From Cloacimonetes bacterium UBA5835 (GTDB lineage Bacteria > Cloacimonadota > Cloacimonadia > Cloacimonadales > Cloacimonadaceae), in assembly GCA_002432865.1 (NCBI GenBank), contig DJGX01000020.1, positions 5,786 to 43,768 on the forward strand: a stretch of 37,983 bases of DNA. The letters run 5' to 3'. Each line of letters opens with the position of its first letter. Position 1 is the stretch's first letter. Positions 7,871-15,893 of the stretch are shown here, piece by piece. A model generated the notes under the pieces. It searched no databases. It saw only the letters and a list, made by a program, of their open reading frames with translations, and was not told the DNA's origin. Both the position numbers and the translations under genes were made by a program.

Positions 7871-8884
7871 TTAGCTCCCTTTAATCATAATCGGAATATT
7901 ATATGAATATAGATTTTGAACGATATCCTCAGTAGGATGAATATTCCTTAATAATGAACCTATAGGTTTCTTATCTCTTACTTCAGCAAAAAATACAGCT
8001 CCTGGTTCAATAATGTATATTGGATATTTGAAGGGGGTCTTAGAAGTAGCATAATCTCCACCCACTTTGCCAAACTTAGTTTTGGAATTATAAGAAGCAA
8101 TAGGGCTATCTGAAGCACAAGGGACCATATTGGAAAGATTAAGATAAGCATTATTTTTAGGACAATCCTGCCAATGGAATTCTTCTACTGTTATTTCAAA
8201 TTTACCTTTGCCAGTGTTTTTATCCTTACCGAAACCATTCTGCTCAATAAAATGGAATATATCTTTGATTTCGGATTCATTAAAATAATCAGTATCCAGC
8301 CAGGATTCAAAGCAGATATCCTTATAAAACACAGTTGGACTGGCAAAAAGTTCTCCGCTTCCAGAAGTAGTTCCTGTTATCCGATCAATCATATTGTGAA
8401 ACTCTATCATTCCTTCTTCCTTTTTAGGTGAATGAATACGGGTTCCTCTGCTTTCCAGAATTTTCAGTGCTGTGTCTTGTGCTTTCGAGATAAGCTCTTC
8501 GCTCACATTATATACATATTCGTTGTCTGTGAGAGCTTTTCTATCTATCCAGTTATCTTTTTTTATTCTCTTCAGCACTATGGAAATTTCCAAATCCGTT
8601 ATTTCTTTCAATTCCTTACATTTTTTTAGATTCTTTTTAACCTCATCCAAGTGTTTATTTCCTATGGGAATAGAAGGTTTAGGTAAATGTCCTTCCTGAA
8701 AGGCAGAAGATAAAACAAGACAAGGAGTTTCTTGTAGAGCAGATAGGAAATCTGTAAGTTTATTCTTATCTTTCTCTTCCCACAGGTAATTTATAGCCCA
8801 GCAAAGATGGCCAAAGATTGTATCGCTCTGCAAAGGCGTGGAAAGAGAAGATAAGGGTTTCCAGGATATTTTCCAGGTAGTCAT
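7871..8884 (-). CDS. csm4: Csm4, crRNA 5'-handle binding RAMP subunit
   Basis: A 337-residue protein. The start reads LSSLSTPLQSDTIFGHLCWA, the classic Csm4 N-terminus. DRITGTTSGSGELFASPTVF in the middle is the Csm4 equivalent of the RxTGTTGEGxLF motif. A glycine-rich FGKDKNTGKGKFEI follows. Csm4 holds the crRNA 5' tag and joins Cas10 to the Csm3 backbone. The start ATG is preceded by AGGAGGT, one of the strongest ribosome sites in the operon; the gap to csm3 is 9 bases. Order csm2-csm3-csm4-csm5 is the standard III-A order. Confidence 0.93.
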   Translation of the reverse strand: MTTWKISWKPLSSLSTPLQSDTIFGHLCWAINYLWEEKDKNKLTDFLSALQETPCLVLSSAFQEGHLPKPSIPIGNKHLDEVKKNLKKCKELKEITDLEISIVLKRIKKDNWIDRKALTDNEYVYNVSEELISKAQDTALKILESRGTRIHSPKKEEGMIEFHNMIDRITGTTSGSGELFASPTVFYKDICFESWLDTDYFNESEIKDIFHFIEQNGFGKDKNTGKGKFEITVEEFHWQDCPKNNAYLNLSNMVPCASDSPIASYNSKTKFGKVGGDYATSKTPFKYPIYIIEPGAVFFAEVRDKKPIGSLLRNIHPTEDIVQNLYSYNIPIMIKGS

Positions 8885-8893
8885 TACGACCTC

Positions 8894-9592
8894 CTATAAC
8901 TGAACTGAATTCAAATCTATAGAAGCTCCATCAACTTTAAGATCGAGAAATTCTATTCTACCACTGCCCCTGGAACCTGATCCCCCTAAAGCATCATTTT
9001 CTAAAAGCTTCAAGCCCTTCTTGATTATTTCCAGATTACTTTCATCGCTTTCTTCATAATTTTTTAGAACAATATGTAAATCAAAAACAACTCCTGCAGG
9101 AACTCGTTCTATAGTTCTTAATGCTCCTCCCTGAGCTGTGCCAGTTATTCTATTAATCGCTACTTCTGTTTTTGCTTCTACAAAATTGGAGAGCATTTTT
9201 TCCTTCAGATATTCAAGATCCTCAATTAAATTACCAGTTTCATCTCTTGCACCAATTATATTACAATCGGAAAAAATAATACGGGTAGGTTTTGTATCAC
9301 TACTATTTTCGGTATGCTCAAGATGTCCAAAGATTATTGCAATTTTATTTACTTTCCCATCTACTGTTAAACCAGGTATTTTACCATCACCTTTTACATA
9401 ATTCAAATAATGTTCCAGCAAGAATCTCATCTTTCCCTTTAAAGAGGAACCTGGAATATAGGGCATATTGGTTAAAGGATTTTTCATTACAGGATTATCA
9501 ATTCCACCAATTTGCATTGTGTCCTTATTTCCACCAATGTGTAAACCACTTTTCAGCAGTATTTTTCCGGTTATTATTTTAGTTGTTAACAT
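8894..9592 (-). CDS. csm3: Csm3, backbone RAMP and target-RNA nuclease
   Basis: A 232-residue protein. SGLHIGG at 15-21 and IGGIDNPV at 28-35 contain the conserved Asp32, equivalent to the catalytic Asp of characterised Csm3 proteins. PYIPGSSLKGKMRFLLEHY is the RAMP crRNA-binding motif. GGSGSRGSGRIEF near the C-terminus is the second glycine-rich loop. Several copies form the filament along the crRNA and cut target RNA at 6-nt steps. Because Asp32 is kept, target cleavage, and with it shutoff of Cas10 signalling, should work. Ribosome site AAGGAG precedes the ATG. Confidence 0.95.
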   Translation of the reverse strand: MLTTKIITGKILLKSGLHIGGNKDTMQIGGIDNPVMKNPLTNMPYIPGSSLKGKMRFLLEHYLNYVKGDGKIPGLTVDGKVNKIAIIFGHLEHTENSSDTKPTRIIFSDCNIIGARDETGNLIEDLEYLKEKMLSNFVEAKTEVAINRITGTAQGGALRTIERVPAGVVFDLHIVLKNYEESDESNLEIIKKGLKLLENDALGGSGSRGSGRIEFLDLKVDGASIDLNSVQL

Positions 9593-9611
9593 TTTCGTTC
9601 TCCTTATAAAT

Positions 9612-10025
9612 TTATTTTCTGGGATTGAAACCTACTACGGCTTCCATAATTAAACAGGACTTTTCAAATTTATCCAAGTCGTCCCCGACTTCGGTAATTA
9701 GTTCAGTAATAAATTTCGCGAAAATATCCGGTGCTTTGTTATTTAACTTTTTGTAATTAACCTTAGCAATTAGTAATTTGATCAATATCTTCTTTTCTTC
9801 ACTATGACTTGCAGGTAAATTGCGTATTCTAAGAAATTCATTGTAGAAATTCCTTAATCCCGTTGCTGTAAGACCATATCTTGCATCAGATATCTCTTGT
9901 GAGATTCTCTGTGCTTTTTCACCAACCCAGGCCAAATTTAAAGAACCATCCTCTTTAAAAAAGGGTCCATATTTTGCACCACCTCTATCAGGTGTGGTAT
10001 TCCGATTTTGTTGGTTATTATACAT
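9612..10025 (-). CDS. csm2: Csm2, small subunit of the Csm complex
   Basis: A 137-residue, mainly helical protein. The segment ARYGLTATGLRNFYNEFLRI is the characteristic Csm2 helix, and the rest is rich in Lys and Glu. Csm2 lines the crRNA-target duplex beside Csm3. The ATG at 10025 lies just inside the end of cas10 (8-base overlap), with AGGAG upstream, so translation is likely coupled to cas10. The first 20 residues are polar and probably disordered. Confidence 0.92.
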   Translation of the reverse strand: MYNNQQNRNTTPDRGGAKYGPFFKEDGSLNLAWVGEKAQRISQEISDARYGLTATGLRNFYNEFLRIRNLPASHSEEKKILIKLLIAKVNYKKLNNKAPDIFAKFITELITEVGDDLDKFEKSCLIMEAVVGFNPRK

Positions 10026-12519
10026 TTTTATTCTCCTTTTGTTTATTGTTCTTATGTTTGTTGCGTTTTTTATAAATTGTATGGCAAAGAGGGATTCTTA
10101 GATATTTCATCATACTGCCCTCTTCCAAGCCGGTTAAACTTCTAAGTTCATTTACAATTTCCAAATTTGTAAGTTTATTATCCTTCATTTTTTCTATATT
10201 CCGCTTAATGTCGTAGTTAAGAAGGGATTCATATAAATAGTTGCGATAATTTACATTATCCTTATTTAGGGTTTCCAGATACATCTGATGATAGGTTAGC
10301 AAGCGATATAGGAATTGAAGAGTTAGCTCCTCTTGATCTAACCAATTCTTTAATTTATCAGCAAATTCCAATAAATCGGATAATTTATCATATTGGACAA
10401 TTGTCTCATACAGATGAAGTGAATTCTTATCCGGTTCAGCCTTTGCGTCTTTCAATCTTAATTCTGTAGAGTTAATTGAGAACTTTACTGGTTCTTTGGG
10501 GTGAGCCAAGGTAATTGCAGCAGAGAAATGCATATCCGGATTCTTGGCACAGAACTCATTAAACTTTTTATTTAGGTTTTCAGCAAAAGCTATAACTTTT
10601 TCATAAGCCCCAATTATGCAGAAATCATCTCCACCGGAATAGACGGTATAAATGGAATCCTCATATTTCTCTTTTATCTGAGCGGGAAGACAGGCGCTGA
10701 AGAAATAATCCAGCATAAAGGACAAGGTAGAATATTCGGTGATGGAGCAAATGGGATTTCCAGAATCATCTTTTTGCCAACCGCGGCTCATAATATAGCC
10801 AAGATTATCTACATCTCCTTTCATAACGGCATTGGCTTGCAAACCTTCATTGTGTTTAGGTATTTCATCGAAGGTAGTTACCTTGCCATCCTTTATAGGA
10901 ACCTGGGTTGCAAGATAGCGTTTAGGAATTTGTAAGAACTCGTTTTCTTCACTTAAAGCAAGATAATGATGACCAGCTATTAGAGAATTGAGTTCATTGT
11001 TCTTTACTTTTGAGAAACTCATACCAGCAAAATTAATGTAAGCATCTTTATCTTTCTCTCCCTTCCAGATCTTATAGTATTTATATTTGGTAAGATTTCT
11101 GCCTAAGCGTATTTCCTGTAAGCAATGGTGGCAAACACGGGGATTTTCTTCTTCAGGATTTTCTTTTTCCTTATATATCTTATTTGAATCTTCATCGCAA
11201 TTACGCCGTTTACAAAAATCACAAATCTGGTCGGAATAAATGTTATCGTGATTGATAACGAAGTTTTCGGTTTGCCAGAGATTATCCTTTTGCAGATAAG
11301 TAGAAAAACGATGGGTCTTTTCTTTTTCCAATGAATCATAAACGCGATTCATTGTCCCTATAAAATGTTCTTTTTTCAGGTCAAACAAGCCCAGTTTAGT
11401 TTCCCAGCTAAGATTAATACTAATCTGTCCCAGAAATCTGGTAAACATTTCTTCGTTTACAATCTGTTTCAGTTCTTCCATTTTTTGTTCATTATTCTTA
11501 GAGTTATTGGCAAGAATAAACCACTTACCACCCTGACTGGAAATAACACTCAAATGGCTTAAACCAAGCTCACTGATAACTTTATCAGCCAACATTTCCA
11601 TAATCATCTGAATTTGAAAAGAACGGGAACGCAAGAGCTTACTGGCTTTGGAAGAATTTTCCGGATTGAGGTCGTAAAGATAATTCTGAATTCCATTCAA
11701 GTCAGCCGCAATAATCATAAAGGGAGGTTCACTATGTTCACTTTCATCTTGAGCATATAAAGCAGCAGAAATAGCAGCACTATTATGTAGATGATGATAA
11801 AGAGAACCAATAGGGGTTGGCTCCATAGTATTTGCCGGAACGCACCAAAAATAAGTTCTCAGCAAACTATCTACAGCATCAATAAATTGAGGAAAATGCT
11901 CCGTTTCAAAATTAACTTTATTTTTGTCAGCTAATTCATTATAGTATTTACACAGCTTGCCATAATCCTCTTCAAAACCTGTCAGAAGAGCTTTATATGC
12001 AGCACTTTGATCAACTAAATCTTTACTTTCTGCAGGGTAGGCATTCTCCGGATTCAATTTTCGTAAAGGATATATCCATTTCTTAGCATTTTTCTCAATC
12101 TTATTTTCTCCGGTACTTATCTTGCTGAAAACTGAATAGAGAGGGACTTTCAGATAGTGATGTTTATCGGAAGATGGATCTTCCGGCTCTTCTCTATCCC
12201 AACTGGAAGAAATATTATCCGCTTGCATAATCATATCCAAATATTTTTCATAGTTATGCAATTTCCAGGAGTCCTTGCAGTGATGAGATCCAGCTAATTC
12301 TACGATTGATTCCCAGTTCTTGTCTGGTAAATTGAGTGGATGCCTATCCAGAAAATCCGCAGTCCACATTGCATGCTTATAGGTATAGTAACCATACTTT
12401 GGATCTTCTTTACACTTAGTTATGTATTTGGGGACATCGGAAGCTCCTGATCTTTGAATTACTTTCCCTACATCATGCATCAGAGCAGCGAAGACGATAT
12501 GATGAATAGATAAACTCAT
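10018..12519 (-). CDS. cas10: Cas10/Csm1 with intact HD nuclease and GGDD cyclase
   Basis: 833 residues from the ATG at 12519. An in-frame GTG at 12525 overlaps the AAGGAG ribosome site, so ATG 12519 (five bases after that site) is preferred. Numbered from the GTG: an HD domain at 1-100 with HDVGK (His17-Asp18) and a second GSHH at 79-82; a first palm domain about 260-400 (AADLNGIQNYLYDLNPENSS); a zinc ribbon at 435-468 with CDFC, an extra Cys443 and CHHC; a second palm about 560-700 with GDVDN at 570 and GGDD at 631-634. Both HD single-strand DNase and cyclic-oligoadenylate synthase should be active, which fits three nearby sensor proteins. The gene follows a 32-codon reading frame by 9 bases and overlaps csm2. 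Confidence 0.95.
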   Translation of the reverse strand: MSLSIHHIVFAALMHDVGKVIQRSGASDVPKYITKCKEDPKYGYYTYKHAMWTADFLDRHPLNLPDKNWESIVELAGSHHCKDSWKLHNYEKYLDMIMQADNISSSWDREEPEDPSSDKHHYLKVPLYSVFSKISTGENKIEKNAKKWIYPLRKLNPENAYPAESKDLVDQSAAYKALLTGFEEDYGKLCKYYNELADKNKVNFETEHFPQFIDAVDSLLRTYFWCVPANTMEPTPIGSLYHHLHNSAAISAALYAQDESEHSEPPFMIIAADLNGIQNYLYDLNPENSSKASKLLRSRSFQIQMIMEMLADKVISELGLSHLSVISSQGGKWFILANNSKNNEQKMEELKQIVNEEMFTRFLGQISINLSWETKLGLFDLKKEHFIGTMNRVYDSLEKEKTHRFSTYLQKDNLWQTENFVINHDNIYSDQICDFCKRRNCDEDSNKIYKEKENPEEENPRVCHHCLQEIRLGRNLTKYKYYKIWKGEKDKDAYINFAGMSFSKVKNNELNSLIAGHHYLALSEENEFLQIPKRYLATQVPIKDGKVTTFDEIPKHNEGLQANAVMKGDVDNLGYIMSRGWQKDDSGNPICSITEYSTLSFMLDYFFSACLPAQIKEKYEDSIYTVYSGGDDFCIIGAYEKVIAFAENLNKKFNEFCAKNPDMHFSAAITLAHPKEPVKFSINSTELRLKDAKAEPDKNSLHLYETIVQYDKLSDLLEFADKLKNWLDQEELTLQFLYRLLTYHQMYLETLNKDNVNYRNYLYESLLNYDIKRNIEKMKDNKLTNLEIVNELRSLTGLEEGSMMKYLRIPLCHTIYKKRNKHKNNKQKENKNV

Positions 12520-12528
12520 AATCACTCC

Positions 12529-12627
12529 TTATTTTTTAGCTTTTGGTGCTGTTTCAAGGATTGATTTTCCAATAGCTGCAATAGCGGTTGCAACAATAAT
12601 GATGATTCTGATAGGTCCGTTTTTCAT
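12529..12627 (-). CDS. 32-residue hydrophobic peptide in the csm operon
   Basis: A short frame from ATG 12627 to TAA 12529, not recognised as any family. It has a near-perfect ribosome site, GGAGGT five bases before the ATG. The product starts MKNGP, continues with a hydrophobic segment (RIIIIVATAIAAIG) long enough to dip into or cross a membrane, and ends in a basic tail (APKAKK). It lies 61 bases after cas6 and 9 bases before the cas10 ATG. The cas10 ribosome site starts inside its stop codon, so translation of the two may be coupled. It could be a membrane peptide of the CRISPR response, a leader peptide for cas10, or chance. The ribosome site makes chance less likely. Confidence 0.6.
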   Translation of the reverse strand: MKNGPIRIIIIVATAIAAIGKSILETAPKAKK

Positions 12628-12688
12628 TTGTTACCTCCAATAGAAGTATTTTATTTTTGAAATCTTGGATTCCTATTTAGTTATATGT

Positions 12689-13633
12689 TTAGGGAGGGGA
12701 TTTATCTGACAAATTATTTATCTTATTTTGTTTTAATTCTGCAGTATCTTCTGTAACAGATTGATTTTCTGATAAGTTACGCAATACATATTCGCCGTTA
12801 CCAAAAGTGCATTGCTTGCCAGTATGCAAATATCTACCCAATTTTAGCATACCTATCATTTCGGGAGAAACATTGGCTAAAACAACACTGCCCAGCAAAC
12901 CGCCAATACTCATTTTACTTTCCTGACGAAAGGAAACCCTGATTTTTTCGCTCCAATAGGTATTTTCCTTTTTTTTGGTTGTTCCCTCTATGTTAATCTG
13001 TTCTGGGATATTCAGTTCATTGCTGTTGAAGTGTTCATTGATAAAGCGAATTCTATTGATTAAACTTTTGGCAAAGGGCTCCCAAATAAATTCATTCATA
13101 AGTTTACCCTGATATTTCTGGCGTAAAGGAGTTTTGAAGATAAGCTCCAATAAAGGCACTTCTTGCGGACTAAATGATAGCTTTTTTAGTTTGGGTCGGG
13201 TGATTATTTCACTTTCTGCACTATAAATCCTGTTGGAATTCATATCCTCAATTTTCTGCAGAGTTAAACAATGATTTCTTCCTTCCCTTTTCAGAAGTGT
13301 GTTATTGGTATTAATAATGGAATAGAGAAGTTTCTCCAGATGATCACAGACCCAGCCAAAGAACTTAAATTTTGCTTCAATCAGATAAGGATTTACAACT
13401 CTGGATTGAATGATATAGGGATGGTATTGATCAGAAGATGAAAGTTTCTTTTCAAATAGGACATAATAAGTACAATTCTCTAGGGGACATTCACTACATT
13501 CCAACTGCTTCTGATAACAGTATATTTTGCGTAAACTCCTTCCCCACAACCCTCTAAGGGCAGAAGATAAATCTGCTATCATACCTATAGGCTGATCAAT
13601 AATATAAAAAGCCTTTAACTCTAAATATTTCAT
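12689..13633 (-). CDS. cas6: Cas6 family pre-crRNA endonuclease
   Basis: A 314-residue protein. The N-terminal part has the Cys cluster LECSECPLENCTYYVLFEKK found in the larger Cas6 family, and the C-terminal LGRYLHTGKQCTFGNGEYVL is the glycine-rich Cas6 loop. It cuts the repeat transcript to give crRNAs for the Csm complex. The last 30 residues are polar and probably extra. It is the first gene of the minus-strand operon, with AGAGGA before the ATG, about 120 bases downstream of a tRNA-Pro gene on the same strand. No array in this window shows which repeat it processes. Active-site residues cannot be fixed by eye because they vary in this family. Confidence 0.88.
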   Translation of the reverse strand: MKYLELKAFYIIDQPIGMIADLSSALRGLWGRSLRKIYCYQKQLECSECPLENCTYYVLFEKKLSSSDQYHPYIIQSRVVNPYLIEAKFKFFGWVCDHLEKLLYSIINTNNTLLKREGRNHCLTLQKIEDMNSNRIYSAESEIITRPKLKKLSFSPQEVPLLELIFKTPLRQKYQGKLMNEFIWEPFAKSLINRIRFINEHFNSNELNIPEQINIEGTTKKKENTYWSEKIRVSFRQESKMSIGGLLGSVVLANVSPEMIGMLKLGRYLHTGKQCTFGNGEYVLRNLSENQSVTEDTAELKQNKINNLSDKSPP

Positions 13634-13756
13634 ATTTTCCTCTTAAAACAATAGGAAAATATTTGCTATCTTTAAGTCAAGGAAAAAGTGAAAAGTAGGT
13701 GGATTAGTTCTCAGTACGCTCAGAGTTTTCAGTATCTTCTGTGGTATAAAAAAAAC
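13634..13756. other. Leader between tRNA-Pro and cas6
   Basis: About 120 bases with no gene. A minus-strand TTGACT lies at 13675-13680, but no good -10 box follows at the usual distance, so the csm promoter is not settled. The stretch 13681-13705 carries GTGAAAAGTAGGTGG-type purine micro-repeats like those after 16860. There are no CRISPR-type repeats. Confidence 0.4.
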
Positions 13757-13834
13757 TGGTCGGGATGACAGGATTTGAACCTGCGACCACTTGAACCCCA
13801 TTCAAGTACGCTAGCCGGACTGCGCTACATCCCG
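13757..13834 (-). tRNA. tRNA-Pro (anticodon GGG)
   Basis: On the minus strand the acceptor stem CGGGATG (13834-13828) pairs with CATCCCG (13767-13761), followed by discriminator A and an encoded CCA. The anticodon arm is CTTGA-ATGGGGT-TCAAG, giving anticodon GGG. The T arm reads GCAGGTTCAAATCCTGT. The gene sits 120 bases upstream of cas6 on the same strand. Confidence 0.95.
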
Positions 13835-13982
13835 AACCATTTATTAACCTTAAAAATTAGACGGGGTTTTTTGACAAGCAAAAAATGAGGTTGACAGCTA
13901 AAGTGTTTTCCTAAAGTAGATTTAATTCAGCTTGGGATATGTTTTTCCGAGTTTTAAATAAAATATACAGGAATATTACAAA

Positions 13983-15893
13983 GTGAGCTTAATACAAGTT
14001 ATCAATGCCAGCATTGAATTTGGCGGCAACTATATATTGAGTGATATCAATTGCACTTTGGAGCATAATAGTAAAATAGGGCTTATCGGTTCGAACGGAA
14101 GCGGTAAAACCACACTTATCAAATTGATGTTAGGTGTTTTACTGCCCAGCGAAGGAAAGGTGTTACATTCCAAAAAATGCCGGATTGCTTACCTACCACA
14201 AAATCCAGTTCTTGATGGCAATATTTCTTTTATAAACTATGTTCATAGTTCTCGACCAGATATTCTGAAATTACAGAAGAAAATAAATGAGCTATCAGAA
14301 TTGCTTCAAGATAATCATTCTGAAGCAAATGAGACGGAGCTTAATGATGCCTTAGAAAAGTACCAGGCAATTGGTGGTGATGAATTTGAAAACGACTTAA
14401 AATTCATAATAACTTCTCTTGGCTTTACCGAAGACGATTATCCTAAATCCTTAAATCTCTTCAGTGGAGGAGAACAATCCCGTATTTGTTTAGCTAGGAT
14501 ATTGATGATGTCTAACGATTTACTGATTTTGGATGAGCCAACTAACCATCTGGATGTAGCAATGATTTCCTGGTTAGAGAAATATCTAAATGCCAGTAAC
14601 ATCCCTTTTTTAGTGGTTTCGCACGACCGTACTTTTTTAGATAATACTGTTTCCGTGATCTTTCATCTAGAAAATAAACACTTAAGCATAACAAAAGGTA
14701 ATTACAGCTCTTTTGAACAAGCAAAAGCAATTGAACTGAAAACCCAGGAAAGGCAATATGCAAGACAGCAAAAATTCATTGCCGAAACCGAGGATTTTAT
14801 AAGTAGAAACATAGCCGGCCAGAAAACTACTCAGGCAAAATCTCGTTTAAAGTTGCTTTCACGAATGGAAGTTATTCAAAACCCTCAACAGCAAAAGAAG
14901 ATAAAACTAAATATCCAATCAACAGGACGCAGTGGTAATGATGTTTATACTTTAAAAGATGTAGAATTAGGCATTTTTGAGAATGCACCTTTAGCAAAAA
15001 ATGTTAATCTGGAAGTTCATTATCGCGATAGGATTTGTATAGTAGGTCCTAACGGCTGCGGGAAAACAACGCTGCTTAAAATTCTTATGGAAGAAAAAGA
15101 TATTTTTTCTGGTTCGCTAAAAATTGGCGCTTCTTTAGAAATCGGGTATTATGATCAGCACCAGGTTTTATTGGATGAAGAATTAACCGTTATGGACACT
15201 CTCTGGCAATTGGTTCCCAATGAAACCCGCGGTTATGTATTGAGCTTTTTAGCTCGCTTTGGTTTTCGGGGAGATGATGTTGATAAAAAAGTTTGTGTTC
15301 TAAGCGGAGGTGAAAAATCGCGATTGATGCTTTGTACATTAATTCATCAAACACCCAATTTGCTAATTTTGGATGAACCAACAAATCATTTGGATATAGC
15401 GATGAATAATAGTTTACTATCTGCTTTACAAGAATATCGGGGCACAATTGTGTTTGTTAGTCACGATCGCTATTTTATGAAGCAACTGGCCACTAAATAT
15501 TGGGTGTTTCATAAGGCATTGGAAAACGACTTGTTATACCCTACTATTAGCGAAGTGGATATGGGTCTGGAACAAGCTTTGGAGCTTGCTTTTTCCATTC
15601 CAGAGCTGCCTAAAAAAGCTCCTGTGCTACGCGAAAGAAAAAAGAAAATTAACCCTTGGCATCTAGAACAGATTCATAAACAAATTGAACAAGAACAGGC
15701 AACCATAGAAGAAAGTAATATAAAAATTGAAAACATAAATTCTGAATTGGCACTTTCTTCCACCTATAGCAATGAATTACGAGCAAAAGAACTATGCCAG
15801 CAAATTGAACTGCTGCTTAGCAACATAAATAAAAGCAAACAACGCATTGCCGAATTGGAAAATAAATATCTGGAGCTTAGCTATGATTCCTAA
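13983..15893 (+). CDS. ABC-F family ATPase (ribosome-associated type)
   Basis: A 636-residue protein with two ABC domains and no membrane segments. First domain: Walker A GSNGSGKTT at 37-45, signature FSGGEQ, Walker B LLILDEPTNHLD. Second domain: Walker A GPNGCGKTT near 354, signature LSGGEKSR, Walker B LLILDEPTNHLD. The linker between them is rich in Arg, Lys and Gln and holds the RQQKFIAETEDFISRN-type interdomain helix of ABC-F proteins. Residues about 545-636 form a charged coiled coil, as in Uup/YheS-like members. ABC-F proteins act on the ribosome E site. Which subgroup this is cannot be told by eye. Start is GTG 13983 behind a weak AGGA. The 3' end overlaps the next gene by 11 bases. 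Confidence 0.92.
   Translation: MSLIQVINASIEFGGNYILSDINCTLEHNSKIGLIGSNGSGKTTLIKLMLGVLLPSEGKVLHSKKCRIAYLPQNPVLDGNISFINYVHSSRPDILKLQKKINELSELLQDNHSEANETELNDALEKYQAIGGDEFENDLKFIITSLGFTEDDYPKSLNLFSGGEQSRICLARILMMSNDLLILDEPTNHLDVAMISWLEKYLNASNIPFLVVSHDRTFLDNTVSVIFHLENKHLSITKGNYSSFEQAKAIELKTQERQYARQQKFIAETEDFISRNIAGQKTTQAKSRLKLLSRMEVIQNPQQQKKIKLNIQSTGRSGNDVYTLKDVELGIFENAPLAKNVNLEVHYRDRICIVGPNGCGKTTLLKILMEEKDIFSGSLKIGASLEIGYYDQHQVLLDEELTVMDTLWQLVPNETRGYVLSFLARFGFRGDDVDKKVCVLSGGEKSRLMLCTLIHQTPNLLILDEPTNHLDIAMNNSLLSALQEYRGTIVFVSHDRYFMKQLATKYWVFHKALENDLLYPTISEVDMGLEQALELAFSIPELPKKAPVLRERKKKINPWHLEQIHKQIEQEQATIEESNIKIENINSELALSSTYSNELRAKELCQQIELLLSNINKSKQRIAELENKYLELSYDS

Noticed and set aside
13681..13756. 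Possible CRISPR array remnant next to cas6
   Set aside because: Only short purine micro-repeats are present. No 25-40 base repeat recurs with unique spacers.
15847..15882. Earlier ATG for the HgdB-like protein
   Set aside because: The extra 12 residues only overlap the ABC-F gene, while ATG 15883 has GGAG at good distance and starts at the family's conserved N-terminus.
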